Source of the DNA: an uncultured Bacteroidota bacterium
GTDB lineage: Bacteria; Bacteroidota; Bacteroidia; 2-12-FULL-35-15
Direction: 5' to 3'
DNA length: 32,674 nt
Assembly (NCBI GenBank): GCA_903911435.1
Contig: CAIWDF010000049.1
Location: 1 to 32,674, forward strand
Position numbers and translations under genes: made by a program. The notes beneath the pieces were generated by a model. That model did not search any database and was not told the DNA's origin. It saw nothing but the letters and a program-made list of their open reading frames with translations. Positions 25,446 to 32,674 of this stretch are shown here, in pieces. Position 1 is the first letter of the stretch; each line of letters begins with the position of its first letter.

Positions 25446-25940
25446 ATGAATACAGCATTTCTAATTTTAGGTGGAAATCAAGGCGAAAAGTTCAAAAACA
25501 TTTCGATTGCGAAAGAGGCAATAAAAATCAATATAGGGAACATTCGAAAGGAATCTCATCTGGTTTTAACCAAAGCTTGGGGTAATGTTCATCAACCAGA
25601 TTTCCTAAATCAGGTCATAGAAATTACAACCGTGTTACCTGCTGAAAAATTGCTTGAAGAACTACTTAAAATCGAAAAGAGTTTGGGTAGAGTTCGAACT
25701 GAACAAAAATGGATAGAACGCACAATGGACATAGATATATTATTCTATAACAATGACATCATCAATACTTCCAATTTAATTATTCCGCATCCATTACTAC
25801 ACGAACGGAACTTTGTCTTAGTCCCTTTGCAAGAAATAGCGAAAGACTATAAGCATCCTATCTTCAATAAAAGTGTGACTGAAATGTTAAATTCTTGTCT
25901 TGATGAATTGGAGGTAATTCGCGTTTATTCACACTTTTAA
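25446..25940 (+). CDS. folK: 2-amino-4-hydroxy-6-hydroxymethyldihydropteridine pyrophosphokinase
   Basis: HPPK transfers pyrophosphate from ATP to 6-hydroxymethyl-dihydropterin in folate synthesis. The 164-residue protein shows 'LGGNQGEKFKNI' at the N-terminus, the pterin-binding 'FLNQVIEI', 'LGRVRTEQKWIERTMDIDILFY' in two overlapping pieces with the Mg-binding D-x-D, and 'IPHPLLHERNFVLVPLQEI'. The start is ATG 25446. An in-frame ATG at 25422 would lie upstream of the -7 box. No other folate gene is adjacent. The deoxynucleoside kinase gene follows after 56 nt. Confidence 0.95.
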   Translation: MNTAFLILGGNQGEKFKNISIAKEAIKINIGNIRKESHLVLTKAWGNVHQPDFLNQVIEITTVLPAEKLLEELLKIEKSLGRVRTEQKWIERTMDIDILFYNNDIINTSNLIIPHPLLHERNFVLVPLQEIAKDYKHPIFNKSVTEMLNSCLDELEVIRVYSHF

Positions 25941-25996
25941 ACTTTTGCAATATGTTAACAAATAAGCTCCCTACCAAATAAAGTCATTTAAGCCAA

Positions 25997-26632
25997 ATGG
26001 AAAATTACAATTTCATCACCATCGAAGGGAATATAGGAGCTGGGAAAACCACTCTTGCCACAAGTCTTTCAAATGAATTTAATGCAAGGCTGATATTGGA
26101 ACAATTCGCTGACAATTCTTTTTTGCCCAAGTTTTACGAACAACCCGACAAATATGCATTTCCGCTCGAACTCTCCTTTCTTGCCGAAAGGTATCATCAA
26201 TTAAAAAACGAATTGAGCAAACAAGACATTTTTAAGCCCAAAATCATTACCGATTATTACTTTTTGAAATCCCTCATATTTGCCAAAGCTAATTTGGATG
26301 AAGATGAATATGCCCTTTATTCAAAACTTTTTCACATTATCAACGATTCTCTTCCTAAGCCCGACTTGTTTGTGTATTTATACCAAAACATTGAAAGGTT
26401 GCAAGAGAATATTAAGAAAAGAGGGCGGACTTACGAACAGAAAATATCAGACGAATACCTTATTAAAATCCAATCGGCTTATTTCGATTATATAAAGCAG
26501 GTGCCCGATTTAAAGATTGTGATCATTGATGTAAACAAAATTGACTTTGCTCATAATTTGAACGATTATGAGCAAATAAAAAGTATTATAGACAAACCAT
26601 ATAATATAGGCATAACTAGGATAACCGCCTGA
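25997..26632 (+). CDS. deoxynucleoside kinase family protein
   Basis: Deoxynucleoside kinases phosphorylate salvaged deoxynucleosides with ATP. The 211-residue protein has the P-loop 'GNIGAGKTT' (11-19), the 'AERY' segment, a 'TDYYFLKSLIFAK' motif corresponding to the DRS region but with D-Y-Y, and the LID-like 'KKRGRTYEQ'. The preferred base cannot be read from the sequence; dAdo/dGuo kinases share this form. It follows folK on the same strand. Confidence 0.9.
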   Translation: MENYNFITIEGNIGAGKTTLATSLSNEFNARLILEQFADNSFLPKFYEQPDKYAFPLELSFLAERYHQLKNELSKQDIFKPKIITDYYFLKSLIFAKANLDEDEYALYSKLFHIINDSLPKPDLFVYLYQNIERLQENIKKRGRTYEQKISDEYLIKIQSAYFDYIKQVPDLKIVIIDVNKIDFAHNLNDYEQIKSIIDKPYNIGITRITA

Positions 26633-26704
26633 TTATTTAATTTGCAATTGTGTTTACAAACCTATTTATTGAATAAAAAACCTTCGATTGTTTGAAAATT
26701 TAAT

Positions 26705-26712
26705 TATTTTTG
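26705..26712 (+). promoter_or_regulatory. -7 promoter box of the TPR lipoprotein gene
   Basis: TATTTTTG matches TAnnTTTG and lies 60 nt before ATG 26773. The leader is A-rich, as is usual before well-translated Bacteroidota genes. The -33 element is not clear. Confidence 0.4.
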
Positions 26713-26772
26713 CACCTTATTAAGAATTTAAAAAGACATAAAAACTCTTAAAAGAACTAACAAAAAATAAAA

Positions 26773-28527
26773 ATGAAAAATAAATCATTACAATCTTTAG
26801 CTTTAGCTGTCGTTACAGTAATTGGCTTTTCGTCATGTGACGGGCTTGGCAAATTGGTAAAAAATGCTGACAAAATTACTTACAAAGTCACCCCTGATCC
26901 AATGGAAATGCATGGTGATAGTCTTGGAATAAAAATTACTGGAACTTATCCAGCTAAAATATTCCCTAAAAAGGCTACTGTAACTGTAACTCCTGTGATT
27001 AAATACAATGGTGGAGAAAAAGCACTCAAACCAGTTGTTTTAGTTGGTGATAAGTCAGAAGCTAAAGGTCAAAAGATTTCCAACGAAAAAGGTGGATCAT
27101 TTAGTTATACTTCTGATAAAGTTGCTTACATGCCCGAAATGAAAGTTGCAACGTTAGAGCTTAGAGCACAAGGTGCTGTAAAAACAAAAACCAAAGACTT
27201 ACCTGCAAAAAAGGTTGCAGATGGCACTGTGGTTACCCCTCTACTTGTTAGAAATGACGAAAAGCCTATCATGGCGAAAGATAATTTCACAAAAACAGTT
27301 CCTCGCTCAATTACTGGTAGTATTTATTTTTTAATTAGCCAATCTCAAGTACGTTCTACTGAGATGAGCAGTCAAGATATGAAAGCGTTTAGCGAATTTA
27401 TAGCTAACGGTTTGCAAAAAAATTATGCATTCAAAGGTATTAATGTTTCTGCTTATGCTTCACCTGATGGAGAATTAGACAAAAACGCTAATCTTGCCGA
27501 AGACCGTGCTAAAGAAACTATTAAGAAATTAATGGAATTGTCTAAGACCAACATATCTAAAGACAAAAAGGTGAAATTAAGTTTGAAAGCTGGAGAAGCT
27601 AAAGAATTTTACAATACTGTAACTACTGCCGAAGATTGGGATGGTTTCAAAAAAGCAATGGAAGCCTCTTCAATTAAAGACAAAGAATTAATCTTACGCG
27701 TGCTTACTATGTATTCTGACGCACCTACCCGTGAAAAAGAAATTAAAAACTTAGCGAAAACTTGGACTGAACTAGCTGATAAAATTCTTCCTAAATTACG
27801 TAGAAGTGTTATCACTTTAAATGCTGACGAAAACAGTCGTACTGATGCGCAAATAACTGCTGCACTTACTGCTGCTCCAGATAGTTTATCTATAGAAGAA
27901 ATGCTTTACGGTGCCACTCTTACTCAAGACCTAAACACTAAACTAAGTATTTATAAAAAAGCAGAAGCGAAATATGCTAGCGATTGGAGAACTTCTAATA
28001 ATGTTGGATACATCTATATTATGCAAAACAAATTAGCTGATGCCGAAGCTGAATTCAAAAAAGCAGATGCTCTTTCAGCTAACAATCCAATTATCAAAAA
28101 CAACCTTGGTATTTGTGCTCGTTGGAAAGGAGACCGAAAAGCAGCAATGGATTTATACAAATCAGCAACTTCTGCTGGTTCAGAAGCTACTTACAACATG
28201 GGTGTTATTGAAATCCAAAATGGTAATTACGGTGCTGCCGTTTCCGATTTTGGAAGCAACAATACATTTAATGCAGCTTTAGCCAAACTTTTAAATGGTA
28301 GCAATGATGGTGCAATGTCCGCAATTGACGCATCTCCTGAAAAAGATGCAGCAAGTTCTCTTTACTTAAAAGCAGTAATAAGCGCTCGTCAAGGAAAAGC
28401 TGAAGGAGTTAATGCTAACCTCAAAGCAGCTATACAAAAGGATGCTTCATTCAAACAAATGGCAAAAGATGATGCAGAATTCATTAAATTCCGCGACAAT
28501 GCCGACTTTAAAGGAATGGTGAACTAA
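26773..28527 (+). CDS. lipoprotein with OmpA-like segment and TPR repeats
   Basis: The 584-residue protein starts with a lipoprotein signal (C22 in 'IGFSSCDG'), so it is anchored in the outer or inner membrane facing the periplasm. Residues about 30-170 look like beta-sandwich repeats. Residues 178-265 resemble an OmpA-like domain: 'GSIYFLISQSQVRS', then 'VSAYASPDGELDKNANLAED' and RAKETI, where 'YASPDG' and the N-x-x-L-x-x-x-RA pattern are the clues. Residues about 395-500 are TPR helices. The name and function are not known. The combination suggests a peptidoglycan-linked envelope scaffold. A strong terminator follows, so it is probably a single-gene unit. Confidence 0.8.
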   Translation: MKNKSLQSLALAVVTVIGFSSCDGLGKLVKNADKITYKVTPDPMEMHGDSLGIKITGTYPAKIFPKKATVTVTPVIKYNGGEKALKPVVLVGDKSEAKGQKISNEKGGSFSYTSDKVAYMPEMKVATLELRAQGAVKTKTKDLPAKKVADGTVVTPLLVRNDEKPIMAKDNFTKTVPRSITGSIYFLISQSQVRSTEMSSQDMKAFSEFIANGLQKNYAFKGINVSAYASPDGELDKNANLAEDRAKETIKKLMELSKTNISKDKKVKLSLKAGEAKEFYNTVTTAEDWDGFKKAMEASSIKDKELILRVLTMYSDAPTREKEIKNLAKTWTELADKILPKLRRSVITLNADENSRTDAQITAALTAAPDSLSIEEMLYGATLTQDLNTKLSIYKKAEAKYASDWRTSNNVGYIYIMQNKLADAEAEFKKADALSANNPIIKNNLGICARWKGDRKAAMDLYKSATSAGSEATYNMGVIEIQNGNYGAAVSDFGSNNTFNAALAKLLNGSNDGAMSAIDASPEKDAASSLYLKAVISARQGKAEGVNANLKAAIQKDASFKQMAKDDAEFIKFRDNADFKGMVN

Positions 28528-28550
28528 CTAATTGAACCTTAAAAGATATT

Positions 28551-28583
28551 AAAAACGTTCCATAGAAATATGGAACGTTTTTT
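28551..28583 (+). terminator. Rho-independent terminator after the TPR lipoprotein gene
   Basis: A 13-bp perfect stem (28551-28563 with 28570-28582, AAAAACGTTCCAT and its complement) surrounds a 6-nt loop and ends in a T run. Confidence 0.9.
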
Positions 28584-28622
28584 GTTTATATCTATGTTGA
28601 TATATTATTAGATATTTATTTC

Positions 28623-28630
28623 TATATTTG
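28623..28630 (+). promoter_or_regulatory. -7 promoter box of the 28672 gene
   Basis: TATATTTG with TTG at 28597-28599 (23-nt spacer, at the long end of the range). The leader to ATG 28672 is 41 nt. Confidence 0.45.
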
Positions 28631-28671
28631 TCTAATCATTTTAATTTTGTATAAACATTAATCCATTTCAA

Positions 28672-29400
28672 ATGAATAAGAATTTCACCCTTTTAGTGAT
28701 AACCTTACTATCACTTTTTTCGTTTTCATTTCAAAATTCTTCAATTGCACAATCAGGGAAAATTCCTGTAATTATTGATTCTGCTAAGGCAAAGGACTAT
28801 TATCTAGAAATGAGAGGTACTATCAAACGTTTTGTTGGAGCTGCCGAAATAAACGAAGAAAAACTTCCAACTTTAGAAGGTGCAACCATTTCTGTATTTG
28901 ATGGAATGAATATGTTTATGAAGGTTGAAACCAACGAAAAAGGAAAATGTACCTTCCGACTTCCACTCGAACACACCTTCAAAATTCAAGTTTCGAAAAA
29001 AGGATACGTCACCAAGTTCTTCTTCGTAAATACCATTGTTCCAAAACTTAATCTGGGAGCATTTTCCTTCAATTTCGATTTAGATATCTTTGAAGAAATC
29101 AACAAACTGGATGTTTCTATCCTCAAGAAAGCCATTGCCAAAGTTACTTACGACCCTATTTACAACCGTTTTCAATACGATGATAGTTACACTACCCGAA
29201 TTAATTTCGATATAAAAAAGATGTATAAAAATTATTACGAGATAGAGAAGGCAAGAAAAGATTCAATTGCGAAATTTAATAAAGGAGATGTTGAATCTCC
29301 TAAAGAAGAAGCTAAGAAACCTGCGCCAAAACCAGGTCAAAAGACTGCTAATCAAAAACCAGGCGCAGCCCCGGCCAAAGAGACTTCGCAGAAAAAGTAG
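28672..29400 (+). CDS. hypothetical exported protein with a CRD-like beta domain
   Basis: The 242-residue protein has a signal peptide (hydrophobic 6-20, cleavage near SIAQS). Residues about 45-125 resemble a carboxypeptidase-regulatory-like beta sandwich: 'LEGATISVFDGMNMFMKVET' then 'NEKGKCTFRLPLEHTFKIQV' then 'SKKGYVTK'. The last 45 residues are rich in Lys, Pro, Ala and Gln, and are probably disordered or wall-interacting. I do not recognise a named family. It ends one base before the convergent TrmH stop. Confidence 0.7.
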   Translation: MNKNFTLLVITLLSLFSFSFQNSSIAQSGKIPVIIDSAKAKDYYLEMRGTIKRFVGAAEINEEKLPTLEGATISVFDGMNMFMKVETNEKGKCTFRLPLEHTFKIQVSKKGYVTKFFFVNTIVPKLNLGAFSFNFDLDIFEEINKLDVSILKKAIAKVTYDPIYNRFQYDDSYTTRINFDIKKMYKNYYEIEKARKDSIAKFNKGDVESPKEEAKKPAPKPGQKTANQKPGAAPAKETSQKK

Positions 29401-29401
29401 T

Positions 29402-29932
29402 TTATCCTTTTAGTTTACAAAACAAGTCCCAAATAACAATACCAGCACTCACCGAGATATTGAGTGAGTGTTTGGTTCCAAGTTGAGGAATTTCAATCAC
29501 CCCATCGCAAGCACTTACCACAGCTTGCTCCACACCTTTCACTTCGTTGCCGAAAACAATTGCAATTTTTTCCTTCGTTTTAGGCACAAACTCATCCAAT
29601 AGCACTGAATGTTCGGCCTGCTCAATGGCCACTAACCTATAATTAGCTGCCTTTAGCTCCATCACAGCATCCAATGCCGATGGATAATGTTTCCAGCTCA
29701 CGCTTTCAGTAGCACCCAAAGCTGTTTTCTGAATTTCCTTATTGGGTGGGCAACCAGTAATTCCACATAAATAAACAGCTTCCACCAAAAAAGCATCAGC
29801 CGTGCGAAACACCGAACCCACATTATGCAAACTCCTCACATTATCCAGCACTATAATTATAGGTGTTTTTTCCGACTCCCTAAACTCTTCAACCGATTTG
29901 CGGTCTAGCTCTGCGTTTTCTAGTTTTCTCAT
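29402..29932 (-). CDS. TrmH/SpoU-family RNA 2'-O-methyltransferase
   Basis: SpoU enzymes methylate ribose 2'-OH in tRNA or rRNA using SAM bound in a trefoil knot. The 176-residue protein has all three family motifs: 'LDNVRSLHNVGSVFRTADAF' (motif 1, with the catalytic Arg), 'IAIVFGNEVKGV' (motif 2) and 'IEIPQLGTKHSLNISVSAGI' (motif 3). It is a minimal knot domain with no N-terminal RNA-binding extension. Its start overlaps the stop of the membrane glycosyltransferase gene as ATGA, so the two are translationally coupled. The RNA target is unknown. Confidence 0.92.
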   Translation of the reverse strand: MRKLENAELDRKSVEEFRESEKTPIIIVLDNVRSLHNVGSVFRTADAFLVEAVYLCGITGCPPNKEIQKTALGATESVSWKHYPSALDAVMELKAANYRLVAIEQAEHSVLLDEFVPKTKEKIAIVFGNEVKGVEQAVVSACDGVIEIPQLGTKHSLNISVSAGIVIWDLFCKLKG

Positions 29933-31383
29933 TGATTAATCTTTTTATCCAAAATGTACAAATCAAGGAATTTTGTTTTCAAAGGAAATGCCTTATAGTG
30001 TTTAGGAACTAATGCCTTCGATAAATTTTTCCTAATCATGAAGTAATGATTATCCTTATTGTAAATATCAAGACTTAAATAATAGTATCTTAATAGATAA
30101 TATCGTGTACTCCAATCTTCCATCATTTCGGAAGGGATGCTAATAATATCCCCATGAGGTAAAATTTTTCCAAAGGAATTGATGTCCGAAAGAGCATCAG
30201 CATCTCTTTTTACTTTTCCAACCATAGAAACTGTAAAGATGATACTTGCCATAAATAATAGTGTACATATAATTAAGGTGATTTTAAATCCAAGTTTATT
30301 GGTATGTAGTGAATCAATTAATGAAGTTAATTGCGGAGCAATCAACATAGAAATTGCTATTGCAAAGTAAGGAAGACATGTCACTAAATAGAAATTTCTC
30401 TGTTCTAGTGTGACCATTAATGGTAATGAACCAGCTAACCCAATTAAAACGAACCAAAACATGAGCTTATATTGCAACTGAATTCCTTCTTTTTTCCTTC
30501 TTTTTTTAGTCATGCCTAAAAAAAGTGTACTAATTGAAAGAATTGGCAGAATTTCCATAAATAATTGTATAATTATATCTAACCTATTCGTTGTAGTTGA
30601 TTCTACATTATTAAAGGAACGCACATATCTTATTTTAAAATAATAATCATAGAAAATCAACACATCCTTATTCGTTAATATTAGAAAGCCGTATATTATA
30701 ATAGGTACTGAGAACAATATCAACGAATAGTAAAGCATTTTTTTGAAAGAAATATTAAATGAAAGTATCCAAAATGCTCCAACACCAATCAAAGGGAACA
30801 TTCCTTGAATGCCCTTTGTTAAACTTGAAAGGAAAATAAAAACACCTGCAACTATTAGGTTGTAAACCATTCTTTCGTTATTTATGATTGCGATATAGAT
30901 ATGATAAACGGATGCAATCGCAAAAAAGGACATTACAACCTCTTCTACATTGTTTGTATATGCCCAAAAACATATTGGAATTGTACTCCAAAACAGAATA
31001 GGTAACCAACTATGTTTCGATATTTCGAGTTTATCTTTATAAATTCTTTTCCAAATTATATGAATATAGAATGCTGTACCAGTGAAGAAAACTAGACTAA
31101 AAAGCCTCTCTACGTACATGCTACTCCCTAATACTTTGTAGAACACTGCTAATATTCCAAAATAAAGTGGTGGTTGAACGTGGAATGTATACATATAAGT
31201 TTTACTCAAATGAGGATTCCAAAATGAACCTAACCCGTCAGCCAAGTTCTTCCCTACGCATGTATAAAATAATCCATCCATAAACATACCTTCTTGAATC
31301 AATTGTGAGACTACAAGTATCATAATTAATGACAAGGTAAAAAGCCAAAAAGGGATAGTATTATTGATTTTAAAATCTCTCAT
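29929..31383 (-). CDS. polytopic glycosyltransferase, GT39/ArnT-like (PMT_2)
   Basis: The 484-residue protein has about 10-12 hydrophobic helices, beginning near residue 11. The first external loop carries an Asp in 'MFMDGLFYTCVGKNLADGLG' (D36) and 'HVQPPLYFGILAVFYKVLG', matching the GT-C first-loop acid and the following Pro-rich acceptor loop of ArnT/PMT-type enzymes. These enzymes transfer a sugar from a polyprenyl-phosphate donor to an external acceptor. Donor and acceptor cannot be read. It sits 8 nt after the GH16 gene and overlaps the TrmH start. Confidence 0.82.
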   Translation of the reverse strand: MRDFKINNTIPFWLFTLSLIMILVVSQLIQEGMFMDGLFYTCVGKNLADGLGSFWNPHLSKTYMYTFHVQPPLYFGILAVFYKVLGSSMYVERLFSLVFFTGTAFYIHIIWKRIYKDKLEISKHSWLPILFWSTIPICFWAYTNNVEEVVMSFFAIASVYHIYIAIINNERMVYNLIVAGVFIFLSSLTKGIQGMFPLIGVGAFWILSFNISFKKMLYYSLILFSVPIIIYGFLILTNKDVLIFYDYYFKIRYVRSFNNVESTTTNRLDIIIQLFMEILPILSISTLFLGMTKKRRKKEGIQLQYKLMFWFVLIGLAGSLPLMVTLEQRNFYLVTCLPYFAIAISMLIAPQLTSLIDSLHTNKLGFKITLIICTLLFMASIIFTVSMVGKVKRDADALSDINSFGKILPHGDIISIPSEMMEDWSTRYYLLRYYYLSLDIYNKDNHYFMIRKNLSKALVPKHYKAFPLKTKFLDLYILDKKINQ

Positions 31384-31391
31384 TTTTAAAA

Positions 31392-32360
31392 CTAATATGA
31401 ATAATATCTAATATAATCAACATTATAAGCACTCGGAAAAGGAGAATCCTCATCAGGAGTATTTTTACCTGATTGAATTCCAAAACCAAAAATGATAGTC
31501 ATTTCATTTTTAGGATACCAATCGTTACGAAATACAACTTGAGCAGGTTTAATGTTTTCGGGTGTCACCAACTCTCCTCGTATATCATACCATTGCCCAA
31601 CTTGTTTCATCAATTCTCCATCAACGTACCATTCAATTGTAAACCTATTCCAAATTAAAGTAAAAGTGTGATATTCTTGAGAAAAATCTGTCCCGAATTT
31701 ATGGGTAGAACCACAATTATGGTCTACACTTTGCTTTGGTACTGATTTTTCCCAGAAATGATAATGCATCTTGACCTCTTTTGCCAATTTTTTAGGGTCG
31801 TATTCTCTCAGTACATTATCCTCATTCCAAAATTCAAAAACATCAATTTCATCACCTCTACCATTCTTTTCCCCATAAAGCCAGAACGCTGGCCAAAATC
31901 CTTTTCCTTTTGGTACTTTACATCGAATTTCATATTTACCCCAACCAAATTGCTGCTTCGATTCAATACTTGCCGATGTGTAATTGTAGGTAACTGGTGC
32001 TATTGATGGATCCCAAGAAACTGGTGGCCTTATAACCGTTTCTTTGTTGGCTATTATTTTACAAACGCCTTTGGCAGATGAATAACCTGCCGTAAATAAC
32101 TCAGGAGATACTTTCACATTATCTAACGTAAAATATGCACCCGTACCGTCTAATGCTCCTTGCGATGAAATTGGCAAACCCCATTTACCCAAATCAAGTG
32201 TATCTCCCAGAAACTCCTCATCAAAAACCAATTGCCAATTAGGCTCCACATTATAATCGATAGAATCGAGCAAAATCACTTTCGTACCACTACAAAGTTG
32301 AGCATACGTAGGTGTAATCACAAGAAATAGAAGAAAAACGGAAAGCTTACTTAAGTTCAT
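31392..32360 (-). CDS. secreted family 16 glycoside hydrolase
   Basis: GH16 enzymes hydrolyse beta-1,3 or beta-1,4 glucans and galactans. The 322-residue protein has a signal peptide (cleavage near TPTYA-QL), a jelly-roll fold with 'WQLVFDEEFLGD' near the start and 'GWGKYEIRCKVPKGKGFWPA', and the catalytic signature 'DEIDVFEFW' with nucleophile E171, D173 and acid/base E176. The cluster has no SusCD pair or regulator, and the substrate (laminarin, lichenan or other) cannot be fixed. It has a consensus promoter and leads the operon with the GT39-like gene. Confidence 0.92.
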   Translation of the reverse strand: MNLSKLSVFLLFLVITPTYAQLCSGTKVILLDSIDYNVEPNWQLVFDEEFLGDTLDLGKWGLPISSQGALDGTGAYFTLDNVKVSPELFTAGYSSAKGVCKIIANKETVIRPPVSWDPSIAPVTYNYTSASIESKQQFGWGKYEIRCKVPKGKGFWPAFWLYGEKNGRGDEIDVFEFWNEDNVLREYDPKKLAKEVKMHYHFWEKSVPKQSVDHNCGSTHKFGTDFSQEYHTFTLIWNRFTIEWYVDGELMKQVGQWYDIRGELVTPENIKPAQVVFRNDWYPKNEMTIIFGFGIQSGKNTPDEDSPFPSAYNVDYIRYYSY

Positions 32361-32381
32361 TTCGGGTTAAGGTTCATTCTG

Positions 32382-32412
32382 CAAAACTATAAAATAAGAG
32401 GTTGCCAACAAA
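32382..32412 (-). promoter_or_regulatory. promoter of the GH16 operon
   Basis: On the minus strand TTTG (32412-32409), a 19-nt spacer and TAGTTTTG (32389-32382) fit the consensus. The leader to ATG 32360 is 21 nt. Confidence 0.75.
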
Positions 32413-32438
32413 AAATTAATGCCCATCATCATAGTTCG

Positions 32439-32672
32439 TTAAATTTCATTCGTATTGCACAAACAGGCAAAAGGATCATCATCCTTGTTTCTGCACATTT
32501 TACGGAACACCAACATGGGCGAAAAGAGTGAAGTAGCTGATTTACTGCCGAGGCTAGCCAATTTATGTATAAAGGCAGGCTTATCATCATTTCGTGTCAA
32601 ATTTAAGATTTTGACACAGTTTATTGAATAGACTCCAACATCATTACCATTGACAACAACATCATTACCATT
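32439..32672 (-). CDS. possible 3' end of a truncated gene
   Basis: This minus-strand frame has no stop for 77 codons from the window edge and has no start inside it. Its N-terminal visible part reads 'NGNDVVVNGNDVGVYSINC', carrying a 7-residue repeat that corresponds to the 21-bp tandem repeat. The C-terminal part is basic, with several Cys, and not recognised. The in-frame repeat is mild support for coding. A chance open frame in this short region is equally possible. The opposite strand also has a 38-codon frame (32515-32631) with no support. Confidence 0.25.
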   Translation of the reverse strand, partial: NGNDVVVNGNDVGVYSINCVKILNLTRNDDKPAFIHKLASLGSKSATSLFSPMLVFRKMCRNKDDDPFACLCNTNEI

Positions 32673-32674
32673 GA
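32636..32674. repeat. 21-bp tandem repeat at the window edge
   Basis: The 18 bases at 32636-32653 recur exactly at 32657-32674 with period 21, and may continue past the window. A nearby inverted repeat, GTGTCAAA (32594-32601) with TTTGACAC (32610-32617), is separate. Confidence 0.8.

Noticed and set aside
32515-32631. 38-codon frame on the plus strand starting MGEKSEV
   Set aside because: Short, no promoter box, antisense to another open frame, and no recognisable family.

Overview
The window reads as a chromosomal segment of a Bacteroidota bacterium. The evidence is a type IX secretion (T9SS) sorting domain, a TPR/PD40/OmpA protein with PorE-like architecture, DUF5683 and DUF5916 proteins, a BshC bacillithiol enzyme, and promoters with the Bacteroidota -7 box TAnnTTTG. 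Rank below phylum cannot be fixed from the sequence alone. Most genes are core housekeeping genes. The only clearly accessory-looking stretch is the AT-rich left edge.

Layout. Bases 1-1954 hold a truncated PLD-type nuclease gene, a small Cys-rich protein and an unknown exported protein. Bases 1955-3113 are mostly non-coding: REP-like palindromes, two copies of a hairpin around a 58-residue basic protein, a heptad tandem repeat, and a candidate small transcript with its own promoter-like box and terminator. Bases 3114-9470 (+ strand) carry a T9SS cargo protein, pepT, bshC, queE and the PorE-like protein. Bases 9477-11034 (- strand) carry a YciO-type protein, a fructose-6-phosphate aldolase-type transaldolase and the small SRP RNA. 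A GtrB/DPM1-like glycosyltransferase (+) then converges on a minus-strand group: RsmI-like methyltransferase, low-molecular-weight phosphatase and dnaA. A 422-bp AT-rich spacer separates dnaA from a YbgC-like thioesterase (+), which overlaps the end of a lolD-like ATPase gene encoded behind a DUF5916 outer-membrane protein (-).

Bases 19069-24673 (- strand) form a tight cluster transcribed in the order UPF0173 hydrolase, parA, parB, DUF5683, dapB, lepB, linking chromosome partitioning with envelope functions. dapB also has its own consensus promoter. Bases 24792-29400 (+) hold an FMN reductase, folK, a deoxynucleoside kinase, a TPR lipoprotein with an OmpA-like segment, and an exported protein of unknown function. 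Bases 29402-32360 (-) form a compact operon: GH16 glycosidase, GT39-like membrane glycosyltransferase, TrmH-family methyltransferase. The right edge holds a tandem 21-bp repeat in a possible truncated reading frame.

The most interesting general signal is promoter geometry. At bshC, the glycosyltransferase and folK, the -7 box ends exactly 6 nt before the ATG, and at the small basic gene 4 nt before. The SRP RNA in the same window gives an internal ruler (its box ends 4 nt before the mature 5' end), which predicts leaderless or nearly leaderless mRNAs. I found no CRISPR array, no insertion sequence, no tRNA or rRNA gene and no convincing parS site.
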